Of a stretch of 64,000 bases of DNA, positions 53,062 through 64,000 are shown piece by piece. Both the position numbers and the translations under genes were made by a program. The stretch comes from Pleodorina starrii (lineage: Eukaryota; Chlorophyta; Chlorophyceae; Chlamydomonadales; Volvocaceae): the NCBI GenBank assembly GCA_030267565.1, contig BRXU01000036.1:186001-250000 (forward strand). The letters are read 5' to 3'. How positions within the stretch are numbered: position 1 is the stretch's first letter; each line of letters opens with the position of its first letter. The notes under the pieces were generated by a model. It was not told where the DNA came from, made no database searches, and saw only the letters and a list, made by a program, of their open reading frames with translations.

Positions 53062-55213
53062 CGCGGCTCTGGGCGCTGGGGCTGGGGGTGTCCTCTTGCG
53101 GTGGGGCGTGCCGTCCCGCGGGGCGTGTCGCCTCACTGCACCCACCGCTGAGGCCTGCGATTTGGCCGCTACTACGGCCGCTCCACGCTGCGAACCTACA
53201 TCCGTTTTTGCATATGTGCGTTTCGCTGCGTTGAAGGGCGGCTGTGCACGCCCAGCCGACTTGGTACAAGCTGCGGGATATTCAGCAGGAACGGCAGGGT
53301 GCGAGGGGGACTTGCAGCAACCTGGGCGACGAGTCGAACTTTCGATGAGCCAGTTCGGCACATTTGCATGGTTTTGGTGACCTCTGGCGTACGACATTTG
53401 GTGCAAAGCATGTCTTGGATTGTGGGCCAACGGGCGCGTCAGCTGGGCAGCATGCACGTACTATTGCAACATTCCTTCATCTTTTACTTGCTACAGCAGA
53501 GCTTGCGTTTCTTTGCGCCTGGTCGCTTGGCAAAACGGGCATATCGTCCGACTGTGGGGCTGAAAGGCGCCTGTGGACGTGTGATGCCGGGTGGGCAATG
53601 ACCATGCCGAAGATTAAGGCAGGGAGCTAAGAGGAGCAAAGCAGCAGGGCAAAGCGGCGCAACTTGGCGGGGTCGGAGTCCCTGCGCAGCGAGGGGCGCT
53701 TACTGCTGAGCTGTGAAGAAACCACACGGGGGTGTCTTGGCAAAGGGTTTTGCGCTCGTCAACCTTGACGGGTGGTGCATTGCTGCCGTCGGTGACCGTT
53801 TGTGTGTTTGGGCACTGATGCAACATTATGGATGTGTGTGCCGTGTTACTGGTACGGCATGGCGCGCGCGGGCTTGGCTGCGCATGCAACGTGCAATGCA
53901 ATCTTGTACTTAGACCCTTGAAAGCCTTTGATTGATGCCTGACGAGGCAACTCATGGCGGAGGGCTGCGCCATCCTCCTGTGCGTCGTGTTCGCGGTACA
54001 CTTTGCCGTACTTTTTGTGCCGCGGCCTTCCTGGCTTTCCTGAAGGCCAGCCATACCAGCAAGCAGTGTGGCACGTGCACCGCATACAATTCGCTGCGGC
54101 TTACCGCGCACGGCCCCTACGACAGTGGACATTTTGCACTCTGCCGCCCAGCACGCGTCCCAATGTGCCAGGGAATGTGCAGCTGTCCGGTTGGGTCCAG
54201 TCCGGAGGGCGGAAGGAGCTACTGGCCGGTCATGCGCGTTGTGATCATCGCGAAGATCAGATCTTTGGGGCTGCCCGCGCCCTCCCCCAGGTGCGGTGCC
54301 ACACAGCGGTTATCAACGGACAATGCCGACATTACACGCCGACAGTGGATGGTGCGTCATGGGGTGTTGCGAGCTGGCAGCACGTCGTGATTGCAGGCCG
54401 ACAGGGAGACACCAAAACGTCTGAAGGCACGCCCTGTCCGCGGTTATGTGGATTCTGGGAACCCCCATGTACAGTGGCAGCATCGTGCGCGGATGCAACG
54501 CCCAGGTCAGCCGCATCAGGCCGCATGTAGGGCCGGTTTATTGGCTGGCTCAGCTTGCGCAAAGAAGGCCACATCGGCCCGAGCGAGGCCTCTGTTTCTG
54601 TGCTGGGCTGTGGCTGTGCCGCAAGCGCGCCTCTTGATTAAGCTCCGTTGACTGCCACACGTAACGGGGTATGTACCACATACCTCAAAGGCTAGCATCG
54701 TAGCATGTGCCTGTTCGGGCGAGGAGTAGAGGCCTCTGCGTCTGACCATGGGTTCGCGTAAACCAGGCAGCAGCTGCTGGGCGCTGGCGGCGGCTGGCCA
54801 CGCTGGCGCCTTCTAGTCGTCTCCAAATGACCCTGGTCGGCGGCGAGTTTTTGTCCGAGGGGCGGAGTCCACGTGCACGCGCATTTCAATCGTAAACCGA
54901 GCACCCATGCAGCCGAAAGTTCAAAAGGCTGAACATTGAGCAGTTAAGTATTCGCCGGTCGCCGCTCGGCGAGTCGACTGTTTTGTTCGGTACCGGTAGT
55001 CGTTGCCCCGCAACGACGACAGCTGTCCAGAGTAGATCACATTTGCGTATCCAGTGTTTACACTATAACGGGCTGCTAGGAGTCAGCTTGAATCCCACAG
55101 GCTACCTTCAACTGTCCTTGTTGCGCGTGTACGTTTCTCGGACAAGCGCTCGTCTGAACTTGGAGCAATAGTTATATTTTCACCATTGTAAAGGTATTTA
55201 TAATATCTTAACA
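53062..55213. other. Intergenic region, nothing recognised
   Basis: Open frames are short, overlap in several frames and show no family signature. A TATA-like ATTTATAATAT lies at about 55196-55206, directly ahead of the next gene. Confidence 0.5.
55195..55206 (+). promoter_or_regulatory. TATA-like element before the ADP-ribosylglycohydrolase gene
   Basis: An AT-rich TATTTATAATAT sequence lies only about 10 bases before the first in-frame ATG (55214). If it works as a TATA box, transcription would start after that ATG and the start at 55358 would be used. Confidence 0.35.
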
Positions 55214-58200
55214 ATGCTTGCGGAGAGGACGCATAGGGCCTTCAGCTGTCGGGGAACGAAGCTCAGCCTCTCGCCTACAACCATCAGACCAGCCTGCCGC
55301 AGGGCAAGGCCTTTCGCGCGCGCCAGCTTGGCTGAAGCCGCCAAGACAACACCAACCATGGACAAGGCCGTGGTCCTGGACCGCATCCGCGGGGCGCTCT
55401 GGGGTGAGCTCTTGGTTGGAACCCATGCGTGACCACAAAAACACCAAGACCTTTCCTCACCCAGTTGAAGACACATGTCACAACGGAATGATCTGCAATG
55501 ATTGCAACTCTCTCCAGCGAGCGCCCTCGCAAGGTTGCCCAGGCCCCCTCGAAGCGTCAACTGCTCGCTCTCCCTCCGAGCCCGCCCGAACCTTCTCGCC
55601 TCCATCTCTCCCGCGCGTTCTGCGCACCGCCCTGTGTGCCCCCTCTCGCCCCTTCCCGCCGGCAGGCATCTTCATCGCCGACGCGCTTAGCATGCCCGTG
55701 CACTGGTACTACAACCCGGGCGACATCCGGCGCGACTTTGGCGTCATCGAAACCTACCAGGCGCCCAAGGCTCGCCACCCCAGCTCTATCATGAGCGTCA
55801 GCAACACCGGAGGACACGGCCGCGGCGGCCAGTCCGGCAGGATTATCGGTGAGGATTATATTGTCCCTGAGTATGGGGGCCACCGCCGTCCGATGAAGCA
55901 GGCAGGCGCGCGCCCAGGGCGTCGCAGCTCACCCACCACGTCCGCACATCACCGTCGGGCGCCGGCGTCATGCGTTGCCTGCAGCCCAACAGTTGAACAG
56001 ACAGTGTTTCACTGCATCACTGGCCGACAGCTAAAATAACGGAGTGTTTGGCTTTCGGCCGCCTTTCCAGGAATTAAGCAATATGCCATGCCAACGCCGC
56101 TTCCAGATCGTGCCCCCTAGGCAGGCCGTACCGATTGGGTACCGTGTCCCGCCCTCCTCGCAACATGTGCGTCGAATTTGGGGATGGCGAGCAAAGCGGC
56201 TGCGCGCGCAGCCGCGCGGTACGGCATGTTTGTGTTGTTATTGATGTTTGATATAACGCTTGCGTACGGCGCCCACCGCATGGCCGGCGGTGCCCTGCTG
56301 GCTGCAGGTGACGTCATCAACCACGGCAAGCACGACTTCTGGGGCAAGTCGGGTGTCCACTACCATCAGGGCATGAAGGTGCGCGGAAGCAGGGGGTAAA
56401 AAGAAAATACCGCAGCGGAGACGGAAGCAGGGGGGACTGGGGGCCGGGGGAGAGAGCTCTCCGGGGGTTCGGTCTGTTTGTTTGGTGCTGGAAAAGGAAG
56501 AAGGGGAGAGAGCGGGTCGAGGTTGCACGCACACCACCCGCGGGTGATACGCGCGTTTCGGCGTCTTTCCCCCTTATTATTGGGCAGCTTGCGGCCGTTT
56601 CCGGACCGTCCGGACTGAGCCCCAGTCGGTCGGCCCCAGTTGGCCACCATCCGCTGCTCGTCAAACGTCGCCAAGATCGGTTACTCCAGGATGGTTGTTA
56701 TCTTACTCACACCCCAACCCACCTCCAGCATTCACCACTAATACCACCACCACGCCCACTGCCACCACCACCACCACTTGCTACACTCGCTGTCATCAGC
56801 TTGTCTGGCTGTCAGCACATCAGCTTTCCAGATCTGACCGTTTTATGCACAACCCCCGCCCCCCCTTCATCGCCTTCCCCCCCGCGGATGAATTGCCTCG
56901 TGCGACCGCGCGCCCTTGCCCTCGCTTACCTGCTAACCGTCAACTGCAAAATGCCGCAACCGTCAACCGCCATCTCCCGTTCAGGCGGGCGAGAACACGC
57001 TCAACGCGATCTGCGCCCGCCTGGTGCTCCGGAACCTGGCCAAGGAGAAGAGGTGAGAAGGGGTGGGGTGGGGTGGGATGGGGTGAGAAGGGGTAAAAAG
57101 GGGCGAGAAGGGTAAGAAGGGGTGAGAAGGGGTAAGAAGGGGTGAGTAGAGTGACTACTGGGGTGGCTGACCCCTGGGGTGGCTGACTACTGGGCTGCCT
57201 CCGCTGCCGGGTGCTTCGCTTCCAGGCTGGCTAGGGCTATGGCTGTGAACGGAGGGAGACTCGCGGTAGCGCGCTGGCGGTATGATACCGTTGGTACCGT
57301 TGGTGGTACCTTGGAGACCGTTAGCGGGTCTGGTTGGAGGCCGTTGGCTGTGCGCTTGCCTTGGCAAACAACAACTGGTTGCGCCCGTCCGTCCTTCCTG
57401 GCTGTGAAAGTCCCCGGGGGGCACAGCCACCGCCACGGTTGTCAACAGGACAGCCCGGAGGGGAGCTGGGGGAGGGAGGACAGCAAGGACTTGTCGGGGG
57501 AGGAAGGACTTGTCGCCGCGAAGCGCTACTGGGCCACAGGGGCTGTCCTTTCGGGGTACATGAAACATGATGGATGGATGCTGTTGCCGGCGCCCCTCCC
57601 CCTCCCCCTGACAAGCAGGGTTTAGACGGCCTTGGGTGAAGCCGCGTGCCGATTTCCCCTCCCCTCCCCTTCCACGCGCCACGCCTTTCTTTGCGGCACC
57701 CACCCCCGGTCCCCGCCCCCCCCCCGCCCCACGCCGCTCGCCCGCTCCGCCTACTCCCCCCTTACCCCGCTCCCCCCCCACCACCCACCCACCCACCCCC
57801 CGCAGCTACAACGCCACCTCCTGGCTGCAGGACTACGTGTCCTTCATGACGACCCCAGGTCCGTTGGAGGTTGGACCTTAACTGTTAAACGTTGACGTTT
57901 GGCGGAATGCATCATTTATGGCAGCCCGCCACTCCGGGGTGGTTCATTCCGATTCGGAAGGCCAAAAGGGGGTCCAAAGGAACGCCCGGGGAACGCCCGG
58001 GGGGCAGGAAAGCGAGCGGGCGGCGACACTTGCCTTGGGGGGGGGCCGTTCTGGCTTCCCCAAGTTCCCTTCCCTTCCCCAGGCCTCCCTCGGCTCCCCC
58101 TCCCGTGCTCCATCCGGCCCTCCTGCCCTTCCTCGCGTGTCTCGTTTCGTTTCGTCGGTTTTCCTCTCTCCCCCTTCTTCTCATCACCGCCTGTCCGTCA

Positions 58201-60501
58201 CCCTCCGGCCCCCTTCTTTCCCCCCTGCCCTCCCACCCCCGCCCCCCGGGGTCAGACACGTGCGTCATCTCCGTCCCTCCGTCCCTCCCTCCGCCGCGAT
58301 ATCCCTACGTCCATCTCTCCACTGCCGTCCTCACGCCTACGCAGGCAGCCACAACGACACGTACGCGGAGTCCTTCCATCGGGACTTTTTCCGCAACTGG
58401 GCGGCGGGTGTGCCCCCGGAGCGGTGCAGCAAGGGAACAGAGGGACACAACACCGCCCAGATCGGAGGGTTCGTGGTGCGTGGGGTTGGTGGGAGCGGGG
58501 GTTGGGGGCGGGGCTCAGTATCTCGCTTGACTTTGGGATGTGAGGGTCCGGGTGCGGGAGTGTGGGGTCGGTTGGGTGAGTGGGTGTGAATGGGTGGGGG
58601 GGGGAATGGGTGAGGGGGTGGGGGAGTGGGGGGGGGGTTGGTGAGTGGGTGTGAATGGGTGGGCGGGGGAGTGGGTGCGGGCGGATGGCGGAGCGGGTGG
58701 GGGGTCAAGGGAGGCGCCGGTCTGTTTGGTTTCGGGGCCGGATGGGCCGTGTGCTTGCCGGGTGTTTGTCTCGTGCCCATCGCAGAGGCCAGAAGTTGCG
58801 AAACTGCGAGATACCGCAGAGCTGCCCTCCCCCTTCCCCTCCCCCTTCCCCTTCCCCTTCCCCTTCCCCTATTGCTGTGTACATGATTATCGGCACTCGC
58901 ACTCACACCCCCGCATGCGCCTCAGCGCTCCCGACCAACCCACTCCCGTCGGCGAACCGCCCTCCCCCACCTACTCGCCGCCAGGCCCTGGCCCCTCGCC
59001 CGGCCCCTCCCCCACCTCCTCTCCGTATTCCTCACTCCCCCCATCAGCCATCACCGTCCCACATCACCGCCTCCATCCATCCATCCGTCCATCCGCCCCC
59101 TCCCCCTGCCTCCTCCCCCTCCCCCTCCCCCGGGCCCCCCTCCCCCTCCCCTCCAGATGCTGCCCCCCGTCATCCTGTCGCGCCTGGACGGCCCCGCGGC
59201 CGCCAGCCAGCGGGCGTTACAGCACCTGTCCACCACACATGACAGCCGCAAGCTGTCGGGGTACGCGCAGGTGGGTGGCTGGCTGGGTGGCTGGGTGAAT
59301 GGGCGGTAGAAGCCAGAACGCAGGTGGCTGGCTGGCTCGATGGCTGGGTGGGTGGCTGGGTGGGTGGGTGTTACCGGTGTTGAATGCCCAGGCGCTCTTC
59401 GCGGGTCGGTTGGTTGGGGTGGCGATCAGGGTGTTTGTAAGTTTGCATGCGTGTCGGTATGGTGTGCTGGCTGGGCTGAGCCCTCAAGTGAGAAAGGCGG
59501 CCTGTCTCCCTGCGATGAAGCCAGAGGGCCAGGGGGGGGTTCAGGGCGCGGCCCTCCCCGGGGGGGAGGGGGGCCATTATGGAGCGTTGCAAAGCTGCGA
59601 AAGGCGATAGGCCCGATCGGCAGATGGGGGGCGCGCGTTGTTGCGTTGTGGGCGCATGTGCTGCTCAACAGCCACCAACCGTTTTTCAACCGACACAACC
59701 CACAACCGCAGAAGTACGCGGAGCTGGTGTACGGGTTGGCCGCCGGCGGAGACCTGCGCTCCGTCACCTCGGCGTTTGCGGCGGGCATGGGCATCGACCT
59801 GGCGCAGCTGGTGCCGTACGATGACGTCCGCATCGTACACTCGACGTTCGGCTCGGCCTGCTACATTGAGGATTCCTTCCCCTCGATGCTGTACCTGGCA
59901 TACAAGTACGCAGGTACGGACGGAAACACGGTGCCGTACGGTACGGTGCGCATGTGGAGCGCCACTCACGCACCCGAAGGAGGATCCAAGACACCCCCGC
60001 CTGCCTGCCTGCCACCTTCCCGCCCCCGCCCCGTCGCTCCCTCCCTGGATCCCCATCCGAATCTGGATCTTTATCTGCCTCACCATCGCCTCGCACTGCA
60101 CTGCACTTCCCCTTCCCCCCCTCCGCCTCCACTGTGCTTCCCTCCTCCGCCCCCGCCCATCCCTCCACAGCCATTCCCCTCACCCGCCCTCCCCTCCTCA
60201 CCTCTCCCTCCCTCCCTCCCTCCCTCCCTCCACTGCCCGCGGCCCCCCTCCACTGCCCACCGAAGACTCGTTCGAGAAGGCCGTCCTCGCCAACACCAAC
60301 GTGGGCGGCGAGAACTGCCACCGCGGCGCAGCGCTGGGTGCCGTCATGGGCGCCGGCCTGGGCGAGAGCCGCATCCCGCCCCGCCTCATCTCCGGCCTGG
60401 CGGACAGCGCCGCCATCCGGGCCGAGATCGACGCCTTCGTCAGCCAGCTGCACCCTGACCTCCTGATGCCCGACACCTGCCAAGCGGCGGCGCAGCCGTG
60501 A
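55214..60501 (+). CDS. ADP-ribosylglycohydrolase-family protein
   Basis: Member of the ARH/DraG/crystallin-J1 superfamily, whose enzymes remove ADP-ribose from proteins; the substrate here is unknown. Exons: 55214-55403, 55666-55848, 56308-56378, 56985-57052, 57806-57858, 58345-58475, 59157-59270, 59712-59913, 60266-60501; phases agree, giving 415 aa. The core starts DKAVVLDRIRGALWGIFIAD, then DALSMPVHWYY, GDVINHGKHDFWG, TEGHNTAQIGGF and NTNVGGENCHRGAALGAVMGA. The last block replaces the classical metal-binding GDTD motif, as in a divergent branch with GGDNxHRG that I recall. The first 48 residues are Arg/Ser-rich and could be an organelle transit peptide; alternatively translation starts at 55358 (ACCAACCATGG context), giving 367 aa. 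The 3' UTR carries a 28-bp minisatellite. Confidence 0.88.
57053..57146. repeat. GGGGTGAGAA-type imperfect repeat
   Basis: Imperfect tandem copies of GGGGTGAGAAG/GGGGTAAGAAG right after the donor of exon 4 of the ADP-ribosylglycohydrolase-like gene. Because each unit contains GGTGAG or GGTAAG, the repeat creates many copies of a donor-like sequence. Confidence 0.8.
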
Positions 60502-60640
60502 GGGAGGGAGTGAGTGAGGGGGGACACAAGGTGGTGGTGTGGGAGGCGGCCGGCCTAGTGCCCACGGCCTCTGCTAAGCCGGGAGAGGGAGAGGGGGAGA
60601 GAGGAGAGCTGGCACTGATGGAGGAAGTGGGTTGGAGAGG

Positions 60641-60917
60641 AGGGGCAGTGGAGGGAGGGGGCGAGAGGAGGGGCAGTGGAGGGAGGGTGCGAGAGGAGGC
60701 GCAGTGGAGGGAGGGGGCGAGAGGAGGGGCAGTGGAGGGAGGGGGCGAGAGGAGGCGCAGTGGAGGGAGGGGGCGAGAGGAGGGGCAGTGGAGGGAGGGG
60801 GCGAGAGGAGGGGCAGTGGAGGGAGGGGGCGAGAGGAGGGGCAGTGGAGGGAGGGTGCGAGAGGAGGCGCAGTGGAGGGAGGGGGCGAGAGGAGGGGCAG
60901 TGGAGGGAGGGTGCGAG
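60641..60917. repeat. 28-bp minisatellite, about 10 copies
   Basis: Tandem array with unit AGGGGCAGTGGAGGGAGGGG plus GCGAGAGG. Copies differ mainly by G/T at one site and G/C at another. The period is 28, not a multiple of three, so all three frames show the same shifting Gly/Glu/Arg pattern. The array lies in the probable 3' UTR of the ADP-ribosylglycohydrolase-like gene. Confidence 0.95.
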
Positions 60918-61458
60918 GGCCTCCTGGTTCGCCTGATCTGCTCTCAGTGGGTCGTACTGTATGTGGAAGAGTGCGCATGTGTGTGTTGAGTAAGGGTGTG
61001 TGGGAGGGAGGGAAGGGGGGAGGGGGAGGGAGGGTTTGAGTCGTGGGGGCGCAGTGGCGGATGGACGGATGACGGAAGGCGACTCTGTTCAGCGCCGCGG
61101 CGACGGCGCTCGGGTGATGGGCGGGTGGGGCAGCGGCAGACCGCGGCATTGGGGCGGCGGGGCATGGCGGCTTGTCAGCCGGGGTGTTCGGCTGGAAAGC
61201 GACGGAGAGCGGCAGCTGTGCGATCGACGAGCGGGTTGAGTGGAGCGCAGCGGCTGTCTCCGTGAGCTTTTGGGGTAAGGAAGTGCTGTGGCTGCCGTTT
61301 GATAAGCGGGAGGGAGAGCGAGAGGGCGGGAGAGCGAGAGGGCGGGATGTGTCTGTCGTCCGTATACGGGGGCGGGAGGGAGCTTGTGGAAACGCTGAAG
61401 CCCGCAGACCGTTCGGGCGACGCATGACAACCAGGAAACGTCGGATGTGGCGCAAAAC

Positions 61459-61463
61459 TGTAA
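61459..61463 (+). terminator. Candidate TGTAA poly(A) signal
   Basis: First good TGTAA after the ADP-ribosylglycohydrolase-like gene, about 960 bases past its stop codon. It would place the minisatellite inside the 3' UTR. Confidence 0.4.
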
Positions 61464-62850
61464 ATGCCTTTATGACTGCAGAGGTCTGCTGATCAATGTT
61501 CTCCGTTAAGAGTTTAGAAATTTCGTTGGGCCCGCTGCGTTTGGTTGCGCTTCGTTTCGTTGCAGCCTCGAGGACTCTGTCAAACCAGTACCAACAACAG
61601 CGAGACCGCGAGGAGGGTTGTTGAGGACGCTTTTGCCCACTGCAGCGTTACGAGCTCACAAGCCACCGTGAGAACGGAGACACCTGCCGCGCGCGTGTGC
61701 GCGGCTGCATGCGGGCGCGGGCGACCGGCTGTGTTGACCCACTCGGGGGCGCTCTGTGAACACGAGCGACCCGACCCGGACAGCTTTAGTGCTGTACTCT
61801 TAGTACCGTATGCGAAACGCTGGATGTACCCTTGCCAGGATCTGGAGCCCGCTGTCGCAGCAGAGTCCGCAGAAATCGCCATCCCGCGATGGCGATTCCT
61901 TCGTTGCGCCAATGCGCAACGCGTAACACGCAACGCACATGCAGGGAAGCAAGCCTGCATACATTCCTTGCGGGTGATTCTTTCCATCTGGGTCCACTGT
62001 AAAACATTTCATTCACATTTACCTGCCGCTGGCGCTAGCCACGTATGCAGGTGCTTGCAGTTGAGCAAAAAATGAAATACTGCGGGCGGTAAAGGTGATG
62101 CGCACCAGTCACCCGCATTTGTATCCAACCGCCGAGGCCAAATGCAACCTAGCGTCCGTGCAGGCCGCGCACGCTCCAAATCGGAGGGGCATGCAGTAAT
62201 GCGGAAAGAAGCTTGAACGGTCGGGCGCAGGACCATGCCGTGAAAACAACCCAACACCGTTTAAGTACAGGCGCCGTATGCAGTAATGGGGCTTCTCTTG
62301 CGGAGGCTACCCCACACAATTATTCCTCAAGCGGCATATTAGCTGTCGCGTGCGAGCGGCCCATAGTAGCGCCGTACCACCTTTCCCGTAATCTCCGCTT
62401 GGTGGAACCAAGCGCCGCAGCGCCGCAACGGGAGAGCCAGGTTGACGCGCAGCGCGGATGCTTGTCGATTATGACCCGTGGGTCGGCTGGTTCGCCCGCG
62501 CAAATGCGATTGGCCTCGTACTGTTCATGATGATGGCGCAGGCCCCCGCGCCGTGTGAGGGCCTCCTGACAGACTGCTTTCAAATCAAACCAAAAGCGCT
62601 TGCAAACCCGAAAAAACTCTTTCAGCTCTACTGCAATCCCATGATTCTGATCCCGCAGTCGGTCAGGCCGCCCTCCTCCTCCGTGTTCGTCGACCCTAGG
62701 ACCAAAGCGTCCGTTACGTTGCACCGACCTCGGACACAGACGGACATTGCTCCAAGCATCACAACTCCTGCCTTTTACTTTTGACCAGCAAAGCCAATCA
62801 ATCCTCCAGTCAGATTTTTGTGAACTAGACTTTCCATCCTCTGTCCTGAA
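61464..62850. other. Intergenic region
   Basis: No gene recognised. A 10-bp perfect inverted repeat with a 4-base loop (AATCGCCATC / GATGGCGATT) lies at 61874-61897. A plus-strand frame of 108 codons at 62458-62784 has no recognisable family. Confidence 0.5.
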
Positions 62851-62853
62851 CGT

Positions 62854-62859
62854 TATAAA
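62854..62859 (+). promoter_or_regulatory. TATA box candidate for the right-edge gene
   Basis: TATAAA within CGTTATAAAGCCCC, the best TATA box in this part of the window. It is followed by GC- and CAG-rich sequence that leads into the open frame at the right edge. Confidence 0.5.
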
Positions 62860-63459
62860 GCCCCGTCGCCCGCGCGCCGCTGACGGCAAGGACAAAAGGC
62901 ATATTCGCATCTGCTGGCTGATTCGTCGCCGCAGCGCCACCACTGGGAGCCAACATTTCCGATTGAGATCGCGACGCGGGCATTCAGCGAGCAACAGGGA
63001 GTTATAGGGGAACAGCGCGCAGCCCGCAGCCTCCGTGGCCCGCTCGAAGGCGCATCAGCATCAGCAGCAGCAGCAGCAGGAGGAGGAAGAGGAGGAGGAG
63101 GAGGTGGAGGAAGCAGAGGCGGCGGCGGAGGAGGATGGTTCGAGGAGCACGGCGGGGCGCCCGCGACCGTCGGCCCGCCTCTCGCAGCGTTAGCAGCCCC
63201 GTTCCCGTGCCCAGCAGCAGCAGCAGCAGCAGCAATCGCGCACCCGTCAACACCGCCGCCGCTCTACCCTCCACCGCCGCATCAGGGCGATCCCCAGTCA
63301 ACCGCCGACAATAGGGAGTGCAGCTGCGACAGAAGCTGCGAGGAGGGCGGGAGAGAGTGCTACAGCAGCAGCAGCAGCAGCAACAGCAACAAGGACGACA
63401 GCAGCAATATCGGTAGCGATACCAACAGCAAAACCACCAGCAACAACAACAACGGACCC

Positions 63460-64000
63460 ATGCGACCCACATCAGCGGCGAGCGGCGGCGGCGCCGTCTC
63501 ACGGCGGGGCCCCCAGCGGCAGCGGCGGCGCTGCTGCTTCGCCGCGCCCGCGTCCGCGTCCGCTAGCCTGGAGGCCCTTTTGGTGACCGGCCTGCTCCTC
63601 TTCCTTCAAGCGGTTCAGGTGCAGCCCTACCGCACACCGCCGCACGACGCCGCTCCGCCGCACGACACCGCAGCGGGCCCAACGGCACAGGCGGCGGCGG
63701 CGGCGGTGACAAGCGTCAGGGACGGCGCAGCGAGAACGCCGCCGCCGCCGCCGCCGGGCGGCCGCGATAGGAGCGCCGCCGCCGGGGCTGTGCCCGGAAG
63801 GGCATCTGCGGAAGCGGAAGCAGCAGCGGAGGCGACAGGGGCGACGACAGTGGACTTTCAGGACCCAGGTGCTTTCGCGAGCGCGGCAACGGAAGGCCTT
63901 GTGCACTCAGCGCCGCCGGCGGCCGCACCGGCGGCGGCCGCCGCTGTTGTCAGTGCCGTCACCGGCATGGAAATGGCTGCTGCTGCTGGCCGGGTTGGGG
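63460..64000 (+). CDS. Low-complexity protein with N-terminal hydrophobic segment, runs off the edge
   Basis: A plus-strand frame stays open from about 63,000 to the last base. The first in-frame ATG I find is at 63460. The product starts MRPTSAASGGG, has an Arg-rich patch (RRGPQRQRRRCC, residues 15-26), then a hydrophobic stretch LEALLVTGLLLFLQAVQVQ (38-55) typical of a signal anchor or signal peptide. After that it is Ala/Pro/Asp-rich with poly-Ala and poly-Pro runs. I recognise no domain; the functional part presumably lies beyond the window. Upstream of the ATG the same frame encodes Gly, Ser, Asn and Ala runs from CAG/AGC repeats, so the true start could be earlier or in another exon. 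Low-complexity N-termini of this kind are common in volvocine secreted and membrane proteins. Confidence 0.45.
   Translation, partial: MRPTSAASGGGAVSRRGPQRQRRRCCFAAPASASASLEALLVTGLLLFLQAVQVQPYRTPPHDAAPPHDTAAGPTAQAAAAAVTSVRDGAARTPPPPPPGGRDRSAAAGAVPGRASAEAEAAAEATGATTVDFQDPGAFASAATEGLVHSAPPAAAPAAAAAVVSAVTGMEMAAAAGRVG

Noticed and set aside
60498..61039. Gly/Glu/Arg-rich plus-strand frames and the Pro/Leu/Ser-rich minus-strand 293-codon frame
   Set aside because: They are translations of the 28-bp minisatellite; the period is not a multiple of three and the pattern shifts through all frames.
61874..61897. 10-bp inverted repeat with 4-base loop
   Set aside because: Short, not followed by a T-run and not next to a gene end; no basis for a function in a nuclear genome.
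62320..62994. Minus-strand 224-codon frame and overlapping plus-strand 108-codon frame
   Set aside because: No family resemblance on either strand, no supporting exons, and composition like the surrounding intergenic DNA.

Overview
The window looks like nuclear DNA of a chlamydomonadalean (volvocine-type) green alga. It is GC-rich and its genes are split by many short GT-AG introns, plus a few GC-AG ones, into small phase-consistent exons. Introns are full of low-complexity repeats, and TGTAA-type poly(A) signals follow several genes. The gene content fits a photosynthetic alga: a three-helix ELIP, a UDP-arabinopyranose mutase, a CBM45 starch-binding region and a cytosolic HSP70 very close to Chlamydomonas HSP70A. 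There is no sign of bacterial organisation. Gene models below were built by hand from splice sites and reading-frame phase; they are not supported by transcripts.

Layout, left to right: (1) a poorly resolved small gene on the minus strand (about 0.5-1.3 kb) beside a GGGCCC-rich repeat; (2) HSP70A, plus strand, 3458-7263, 9 exons, 649 aa; (3) a reversibly glycosylated polypeptide/UDP-arabinopyranose mutase, plus strand, 9946-12592, 6 exons, 345 aa; (4) convergent to it, a TMEM62-like calcineurin-type phosphoesterase with C-terminal membrane segments, minus strand, 20200-13550; (5) seven exons of a CBM45 (starch-binding) protein, minus strand, 26134-23178, with neither end nor a catalytic domain found; (6) an early light-induced protein, minus strand, 31909-30618, 194 aa; (7) a cobalamin-dependent methionine synthase, minus strand, 48724-33550; (8) a Nudix hydrolase, plus strand, 51798-53061, 238 aa; (9) an ADP-ribosylglycohydrolase-like gene, plus strand, 55214-60501; (10) a low-complexity open frame with a hydrophobic N-terminus running off the right edge.

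The main discovery is the methionine synthase locus. Its first half, the homocysteine-binding plus methyltetrahydrofolate (pterin) module, is present three times in tandem and is followed by a single cobalamin domain and a single AdoMet-activation domain. Nineteen exons join without a frame error into one predicted polypeptide of 2,819 aa (E. coli MetH is about 1,227 aa), headed by a hydrophobic, probably membrane-embedded N-terminus. The two internal modules are exon pairs with symmetric phases, so either or both could be skipped without loss of frame.

The genes do not form an obvious pathway; as usual in a eukaryote, neighbours have unrelated functions. Most space between genes shows no recognisable coding content, only simple repeats.
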